Assembly: GCA_963832245.1 (NCBI GenBank)
Contig: CAWHTG010000003.1
Coordinates: 248,001-312,000, forward strand
Origin: JABDBE01 sp963832245
GTDB taxonomy: Bacteria > Acidobacteriota > Terriglobia > Terriglobales > Acidobacteriaceae
Direction of reading: 5' to 3'
DNA: 64,000 bases
The stretch's first letter is position 1; every line of letters begins with the position of its first letter. The notes under the pieces are model-generated. The model saw only the letters and a program-made list of their open reading frames with translations. It was not told the DNA's origin and made no database searches. Shown one piece after another: positions 59,722-64,000 of this stretch. The translations under genes were made by a program, and so were the position numbers.

Positions 59722-60080
59722 AGACACTAGGATGCCGAGATCGGCTTCCGCGATTACTTGGTGTCGTCCAGTGTAAGTTGATTAGGTTCGAGAGTGCGTC
59801 TTAAGCGTTGACGTAGGTCTTCAGAACAGACTTTCCAGATCGCGTTTCACCGTGGCTGAGTCCGCTCGCGCAGGTTAGCAACCAGACCTTTCCGCCGAAG
59901 ATCAGCGACGGGAATTTCGATCTTTGAACTTTTTGCCACAGCAATGAGGTCTTGTTCCAGGTTGTCCAGCCTCCGTTCTTTGCCGCCATAATTCGAGACG
60001 ACATGTCGCGGGAAGCGTATTTGACCTCGCGGCTCCTTGCCCAGATTTCCGCGCTACGCCGAGCTATTGGCCAGACCGAT
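59722..60080. other. Intergenic, no feature recognised
   Basis: About 360 nt after the GloVer gene and its palindrome. Overlapping open frames exist on both strands but lack ribosome sites or family features. Confidence 0.4.
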
Positions 60081-60124
60081 AGGTGTTCTAGCGAAATTGG
60101 TGCACCAATTTCGCTAGAACACCT
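60081..60124. repeat. 44-bp perfect palindrome at the end of the GloVer gene
   Basis: The left half (60081-60102, beginning AGGTGTTCTAGCG) and the right half (60103-60124, ending CGCTAGAACACCT) are exact reverse complements with no loop. It contains the gene's stop codon (60114-60116). No T tract follows on either side, so it is not a standard terminator. Confidence 0.95.
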
Positions 60125-61418
60125 CGGCCACCGTCCCGCTGCCAGGGCCTTCTTCGTGGGTGCCGCCGTTGGCCATGCAGAGAAACCACTCGTACAGATC
60201 TTGTGGTGATTGAGGAGCCTTGACTTTAATGATGGTGGCGGGTGCGAGTGGAACTCCACCGTCCAATGAATAGTTAAGGCTGTACAGCACACTTTCCTTT
60301 CCGGTCGTGTCCACTTTGTACAACGTCCCGTAGCCTAAAGTGCCGCCCACCTCGGTGGTGCCGTAGAGATTACCCTGCGCATCAAAAGTCACGGTTGCTG
60401 CGGGAGTCGCCCCGTCCGTGCCGCTGCCGAAGCTGTGCAACAGGCTGAAGGTTCCTGCGGGTTGTTCTGACCCGCTGGGGTTTTTTATTTCGAACAACAC
60501 TCCTTTGTTGTTTGCGCCGCTCAAAGCGGCAGTTCCATAGAGGCTGCCGTTGTACAGGGTCACGCCCGAAAGGGGATAGGACCCATCCGCTGTCCCACCG
60601 AGGAAGGTGTGCAGGACGGTCTCCTTACCGGTGCCGGTCAGCTTGAACACCACTCCACAGGCGCAGGTTGGGTCACCGCCATGCGAAGTGGTTCCGTAGA
60701 AATTTCCTGCCGTGTCCATGGCCAAACTGTCAACATTGGGAGCTTCGCCGTCCGACCCAGTAAATGTGTGCAGCACAGTTTCTTTGCCGGTGCTGGTCAG
60801 CTTGTACACTACTCCGCAGCCGTACGGGGCGTTGCAGTTGAGGTCGCCATCGCCCGAAGTAGTGCCGTAGAAGTTGCCAGCCTTGTCCACGATCAGAGCT
60901 GAGGACGGTCCTCCTCCATCCTTTCCCCCCGTGAACCTGTGCAGCACAGTCTCTTTGCCCAGGGTATTGATCTTGAACACGATCCCACAACCTTGATTGA
61001 AACATCCGGTGTTTCCACCGGCTGTGGTTGTGCCATACAAGTTGCCCTGCGCGTCCATAATCAAAGCTGCGGAGGGATAGGCTCCGTCCTTGCCCCCCGT
61101 GAACTTGTGCAGCACAGTTTCCTTGCCGGCAATGGTCAGCTTGTACACCACGCCGCAACCATTTCCGGAGTTGCAGCTGAGATTGCCGCCCCACAGCGTG
61201 GTGCCGTAGAAGTTGCCCGACGCGTCGCGAATGACGGCTGCGCTGGGGCGTCCCCCGTCTGCCTTGCCCGAAAATGTGTGGAGCACTTTGAACTGCCCTT
61301 GCGCAGACGGAAACGCGATCAGCAGTGGCAGAGACACTACCGCCAGCCTCAGCGCGGCCCTTGTCACATACAACCCTACTGCCGAAAACCAATTCCGGCG
61401 CTGCCCTGGGTTTGTCAT
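60114..61418 (-). CDS. Exported GloVer-repeat protein
   Basis: From the ATG at 61418 (MTNPGQRRNWFSAVGLYVTR), AGGAGG 7 nt upstream, the product has 434 residues. After a signal peptide come about seven repeats of a 50-residue unit: KVLHTFSGKADGGRPSAAVI, then RDASGNFYGTTLWGG and GCGVVYKLTIAGKETVLH. This is the tandem-repeat GloVer type, expected to fold as an extracellular beta-propeller. It ends GSGTVAEVF inside a perfect palindrome. No C-terminal anchor was recognised. Function unknown. Confidence 0.88.
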   Translation of the reverse strand: MTNPGQRRNWFSAVGLYVTRAALRLAVVSLPLLIAFPSAQGQFKVLHTFSGKADGGRPSAAVIRDASGNFYGTTLWGGNLSCNSGNGCGVVYKLTIAGKETVLHKFTGGKDGAYPSAALIMDAQGNLYGTTTAGGNTGCFNQGCGIVFKINTLGKETVLHRFTGGKDGGGPSSALIVDKAGNFYGTTSGDGDLNCNAPYGCGVVYKLTSTGKETVLHTFTGSDGEAPNVDSLAMDTAGNFYGTTSHGGDPTCACGVVFKLTGTGKETVLHTFLGGTADGSYPLSGVTLYNGSLYGTAALSGANNKGVLFEIKNPSGSEQPAGTFSLLHSFGSGTDGATPAATVTFDAQGNLYGTTEVGGTLGYGTLYKVDTTGKESVLYSLNYSLDGGVPLAPATIIKVKAPQSPQDLYEWFLCMANGGTHEEGPGSGTVAEVF

Positions 61419-61557
61419 GAGGCATCCTCCTGAAATTAGGCCGCGAAGATGGTACACCTGTGCCCAAGGATGTCAACGAGACTTTCGGCCCATCAGGGGA
61501 TAGGGACGGAGAGCTCATGGATCGTGCGCTGCAGCACACTTATCCCGGAGCGAGACC

Positions 61558-62028
61558 CTAGAACGGAATATCTTCGTCGCTGATTGGAGTTGAGGCGGCA
61601 GCGTGTTCCGGCTCGGGGGCGCGCTGGTCGAAATTGTTTCCGCCGGCGGAGGCGCCGCGTGCACGGCTGCCGGAATCGTCAGCGGTAGCTTCGCCGCGTC
61701 CGCTTAGGAGGACCAGGTCGTTGGCGATGATTTCAGTTTTGTATTTCTTTTGGCCGGTTTCTTTGTCGTCCCAGGAACTGGTGCGCAGGCTGCCTTCGAT
61801 GTAGCACTTGCCGCCTTTTTTCAGGTATTCGCCGACGATCTCAGCCAAGCGTTGAAAAGCGACGATGTTGTGCCACTCGGTGCGATCCTGCCACTGGCCC
61901 TCCTTGTCCTTAAAGCGGTCGTTGGTGGCCAGCGTGAACTTGGCGACCGGCATGCCGGCTTGAGTGTATTTCACCTCGGGGTCTTTGCCCAGATTTCCGA
62001 TTAGGATGACTTTGTTGACGCTCTTCAT
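61558..62028 (-). CDS. ssb: Single-stranded DNA-binding protein
   Basis: The 156-residue protein has the OB fold (VNKVILIGNLGKDPEVKYTQ, FTLATNDRFKDKEGQW, TEWHNIVAFQRLAEIVGEYL, YIEGSLRTSSWDD) and ends in the acidic tip DEDIPF, which recruits repair and replication partners. Length and motifs are standard. It stands alone, without rpsF or rpsR beside it. Confidence 0.96.
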   Translation of the reverse strand: MKSVNKVILIGNLGKDPEVKYTQAGMPVAKFTLATNDRFKDKEGQWQDRTEWHNIVAFQRLAEIVGEYLKKGGKCYIEGSLRTSSWDDKETGQKKYKTEIIANDLVLLSGRGEATADDSGSRARGASAGGNNFDQRAPEPEHAAASTPISDEDIPF

Positions 62029-62240
62029 GAGTGCTGCTCCTTTCGCCCCGGGGCGAGACGCGAGAATGGATGACGAAAATGGGGCTGGAAGGCCAATATA
62101 TCAGAAATAGCGAAGGCTTTGAGCGAAAGGCAGTGGGACGGGGACGGGCTGGGGCCAAAATGAAACAACCGGATTTTCTCGGATAAGCGGTTTTGTCGAT
62201 AAGAACCTTTTGGGTTTTCTTGGTAGTGTCTAAAATTCAT

Positions 62241-62271
62241 CCACCACAAAGGACACAAAGTTACACAAAGG
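62241..62271 (+). repeat. CACAAAG-type periodic repeat
   Basis: CCACCACAAAG, GACACAAAG, TTACACAAAGG: three CACAAAG units with 9-10 nt spacing in the 304-nt gap upstream of ssb. Related in style to the CCACAGAG repeat at 919. Confidence 0.6.
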
Positions 62272-62286
62272 TGTACGTCCGGAGCG

Positions 62287-62325
62287 TTCTAGGCTGGCTA
62301 GAAACCTGGCGCGGTACGGTATAAT
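62287..62325 (+). promoter_or_regulatory. Ferredoxin promoter with inverted repeat
   Basis: TATAAT at 62320-62325 ends 7 nt before the ATG at 62333, so the mRNA would be practically leaderless. TTCTAG (62287-62292) and CTAGAA (62298-62303) form a 6-bp inverted repeat over the -35 region. Confidence 0.45.
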
Positions 62326-62332
62326 CTGTGCC

Positions 62333-62710
62333 ATGGCTGCTGAAGCGGAGTCCAAACCCGCCGGGATGGTGCCCGACGAGCTTAAATTCGAACCCAAATC
62401 CAAAGGGCTGCTGACTCCTCGAAAGAAGAAGCCAAAGGAGTTGGCGGTGATTACCGAGTGCTGCACCGGGTGCGCGGGCTCACCGGCTTGCGTGGAGTAT
62501 TGCCCGGTAGAAGATTGCATGTTTTGGGTTCCGGACGAAGATCATCCGCCGTTTGGCAGGATCCAGGTCGACCCGATCCTTTGTATCGGATGCAAGAAGT
62601 GCATCAGCAAGGGACCGGATGGGTGTTTCCTTGATGGCTGTCCTTGGGATGCGATTGTGATGGTGGACACGGTCGAAGTGGAAAAAGAAGTTGGCGTGAT
62701 GCCCATCTAG
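62333..62710 (+). CDS. 4Fe-4S ferredoxin family protein
   Basis: The 125-residue protein has a charged N-terminus and a ferredoxin core. Cysteines at 43, 44, 47, 53, 57 (ECCTGCAGSPACVEYCPVED) and 84, 87, 90, 98, 103 (LCIGCKKCISKGPDGCFLDG, CPWDAI) can bind two 4Fe-4S clusters; the first pair is CxxC...CxxxCP. An insertion between Cys90 and Cys98 departs from the classical 2[4Fe-4S] spacing. It probably carries electrons in the cytoplasm; partner unknown. The stop codon lies in a heptamer repeat. Confidence 0.9.
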   Translation: MAAEAESKPAGMVPDELKFEPKSKGLLTPRKKKPKELAVITECCTGCAGSPACVEYCPVEDCMFWVPDEDHPPFGRIQVDPILCIGCKKCISKGPDGCFLDGCPWDAIVMVDTVEVEKEVGVMPI

Positions 62711-62731
62711 CTTTCAGCCGTCAGCTTTCAG
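62709..62731. repeat. Three heptamers AGCYKTC across two stop codons
   Basis: AGCTTTC, AGCCGTC, AGCTTTC (62709-62729) contain the ferredoxin stop (62708-62710) and the stop of the convergent VOC gene (62714-62716), so the last residues of VOC (LKADG) are repeat-coded. Confidence 0.75.
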
Positions 62732-63139
62732 TTCTTTGTCCTTCAGTTCGAGTAGATCCCACTTGTTGCCGTATAGGTCTTCGAAGACTGCGACTGTGCC
62801 GTAGGCTTCTTGCCGCGGTTCCTCTCTGAACTTCACGCCTCGTGATCGCATTTCATGGTAGTCTCGCCAGAAATCATCAGTGTGGAGAAATAGAAAGACA
62901 CGGCCGCCGGTTTGGTTGCCAATGCGGCTAGCCTCTTCGGGCGTAGACGCTCGGGCGAGCAGCAGGCTGGTTCCGCGAGATCCCGGAGGACTGACAAGTA
63001 GCCAGCGCTTGTTGTTTCCCAAGCGATCTTTGGAAATACTATCCTCGAGCACGCTGAAACCGAGCGACAGGGTGAAGAAAGCTAGTGCTTCGTCGTAATC
63101 GCGGACGACCAGCGCGACATATCCTAGCGTTTGGGGCAT
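62714..63139 (-). CDS. VOC/glyoxalase-superfamily protein
   Basis: The 141-residue protein is one VOC unit pair: LGYVALVVRDYDEALAFFTL, LGFSVLEDSISKD, RWLLVSPPGSRGTSLLLARA, VFLFLHTDDFWRDYHEMRSR, GTVAVFEDLYGNKWDLLELK. Metal ligands Glu or His at the usual strands are plausible. Such proteins act as glyoxalase-like lyases, dioxygenases or resistance proteins; substrate unknown. Monocistronic. Confidence 0.9.
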   Translation of the reverse strand: MPQTLGYVALVVRDYDEALAFFTLSLGFSVLEDSISKDRLGNNKRWLLVSPPGSRGTSLLLARASTPEEASRIGNQTGGRVFLFLHTDDFWRDYHEMRSRGVKFREEPRQEAYGTVAVFEDLYGNKWDLLELKDKELKADG

Positions 63140-63330
63140 TGTTGGTCCTCCCTAATGTTGTGTCCCGAAAATGCGTGATATGGTCCGAACTTGGGTTTCT
63201 ATGCGACGGGTTGGGCTTGGCGCTGCAAGCACAAATGCATGGATCCTTCGCTAAGAGTCCTTGGCTTTGCCAAGGGCGCCGCTCTCTCAAGACGACAGCG
63301 TTAAACTCCCGCGGCAGTATATTCCAGCGG
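63140..63330. other. Intergenic, repeat fragment
   Basis: 191 nt. GGATCCTTCGCTAAGAGTCC near 63240 is a fragment of the GGATCCTTCG/CAGGATGACA repeat also met at 41208. Nothing else seen. Confidence 0.4.
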
Positions 63331-64000
63331 CTAGTGGTTGGTTCTTTCTCGAATCGCTTTTTCTGTTTCTACGGCTTGCTTGCGCACGTGGTCGGGGATG
63401 TCGGGAAGTTCGCGTTCATAGGGAAGGACTGGGGCAATGTCCTCTGGCTGGCCGATTAGATAAAGCGCGCGCAACGCCTCCCAGACCTGTTCCGTGCCTG
63501 GATCGATGGTTGCGAGTTGTGTTCCAGCCGCTACTGTTTCTCCGGTTCGTGTGGATACCGCCCGCAGCCGGCCGCTGATTGGCGAACGGATTTCTATGGT
63601 CTGGGTGCCCTCCTGCAATTTAGCGACGATCCCTCCCTGGCGAATAGCAGTGCCTATCGCGCTGGTGTCGATCACTTTCCCTGATTGCGACGCGCTGACC
63701 GTAGCTGGCTGCAGCAGTTCGAGGATTTGGGGCCTTCCGGTTGGGTCGCCGAAACGGACGAGCGAAAGCGCGGCGTTGCCGCGCACCATTAGTGAAGGAT
63801 CGGCGAGCATTTTCAGGAGAGCTTCATGGAAACCGGCGCCGGATGTGTCTTGTCCCATGACCCAGGCGTCGGTATTGCGGACTTCTTCGACTGGATCTGC
63901 GGACAAGCGGACGACCTGCGGATACCACTTCGTCACCCTCGCGTCGTGTCGAGTCATGCGCTCGCCCATCTGCACTAAGGCATGTTGAATGTGGCGAGGA
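63331..64000 (-). CDS. HEAT-repeat protein with inserted barrel-sandwich domain, N-terminus beyond window
   Basis: The frame is open to the window edge, so the gene starts outside; 222 codons are present. HEAT-like helices (WYPQVVRLSADPVEEVRNTD, LLKMLADPSLMVRGNAALSL) are followed by a lipoyl/biotinyl-type beta segment (TVSASQSGKVIDTSAIGTAI, IEIRSPISGRLRAVSTRTGE, TVAAGTQLATID), then one more helical repeat (VWEALRALYLIGQPEDIAPV) and PHVRKQ-like end. No lipoyl-lysine motif is seen. I know no function for this mix. Confidence 0.75.
   Translation of the reverse strand, partial: PRHIQHALVQMGERMTRHDARVTKWYPQVVRLSADPVEEVRNTDAWVMGQDTSGAGFHEALLKMLADPSLMVRGNAALSLVRFGDPTGRPQILELLQPATVSASQSGKVIDTSAIGTAIRQGGIVAKLQEGTQTIEIRSPISGRLRAVSTRTGETVAAGTQLATIDPGTEQVWEALRALYLIGQPEDIAPVLPYERELPDIPDHVRKQAVETEKAIRERTNH

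Noticed and set aside
59801..60292. 163-codon minus-strand frame through the palindrome
   Set aside because: Partly out-of-frame GloVer gene and partly palindrome; the palindrome gives the same peptide on both strands, which explains its apparent similarity to a plus-strand frame.
60730..61539. 269-codon minus-strand frame
   Set aside because: Frame shadow of the GloVer repeats; periodicity comes from the real gene.
1..64000. tRNA or riboswitch genes
   Set aside because: Intergenic gaps, including those before lysC/asd and mnmA, were read for acceptor-stem, T-loop and aptamer motifs; none was convincing.

Overview
The window reads as a stretch of a high-GC soil-type Acidobacteriota chromosome (Terriglobia, Koribacter or Sulfotelmatobacter-like). 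This is inferred from gene content, not from a marker gene: a complete Tol-Pal cluster of the acidobacterial kind, serine/threonine kinases fused to TPR repeats, GloVer, HAF and Ig-like exported repeat proteins, dodecin, a leftover exosortase, and intergenic DNA full of short palindromic and heptameric repeats. No rRNA, tRNA, CRISPR array, prophage or intact insertion sequence was seen. The one RNA gene is the small SRP RNA (59018-59128).

Layout. 1-6.7 kb: a cut-off MFS transporter, a two-CBS protein, a NifS-like cysteine desulfurase followed by mnmA (sulfur supply and tRNA 2-thiolation), and small envelope or stress proteins. 6.8-16.5 kb: a MEDS-PAS-PAS-GAF histidine kinase, a GH15 glucoamylase/trehalase-like enzyme, a DMT exporter and a Ser/Thr kinase with TPR repeats. 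16.7-23.7 kb: exported proteins, dodecin, a phosphofructokinase with pyrophosphate-type residues, a P-loop ATPase and a PP2C phosphatase. 23.9-30 kb, minus strand: two MacB-type permeases, then asd-lysC-dapB (aspartate pathway to lysine and diaminopimelate). 30.5-36.2 kb: a His-rich small exported peptide, then tolQ-tolR-tolA-like-tolB-pal-ybgF on the minus strand. 36.7-45.4 kb: recN, then an accessory region with several broken genes (a truncated exported protein, a frameshifted Ig/beta-propeller lipoprotein, an exosortase remnant), a PD-(D/E)XK nuclease and a VapBC-type toxin-antitoxin pair. 45.8-49.1 kb: a TetR regulator, a thioesterase, an exported protein and an SDR oxidoreductase, with three copies of one 18-bp operator-like palindrome. 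49.1-56.2 kb, minus strand: rimO-yacG-pgpA-NHL protein-cinA-thpR-plsY-gpsA, a long probable operon rich in phospholipid genes. 56.4-64 kb: a TgpA-like transglutaminase, SRP RNA, a pterin dehydratase, a GloVer repeat protein ending in a 44-bp perfect palindrome, ssb, a ferredoxin, a VOC protein and a cut-off HEAT-repeat protein.

The most rewarding leads are: (1) the shared TetR-type operator around 45.8, 47.0 and 48.8 kb; (2) degenerate tandem heptamer repeats that recur at gene boundaries and often contain stop codons; (3) two further hairpin-repeat families; (4) a near-consensus promoter with twin palindromes that leaves the VapB-type antitoxin almost leaderless; (5) two compensating frameshifts in G runs; (6) the 44-bp palindrome. 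I did not find a convincing new multi-gene defence or biosynthetic system.
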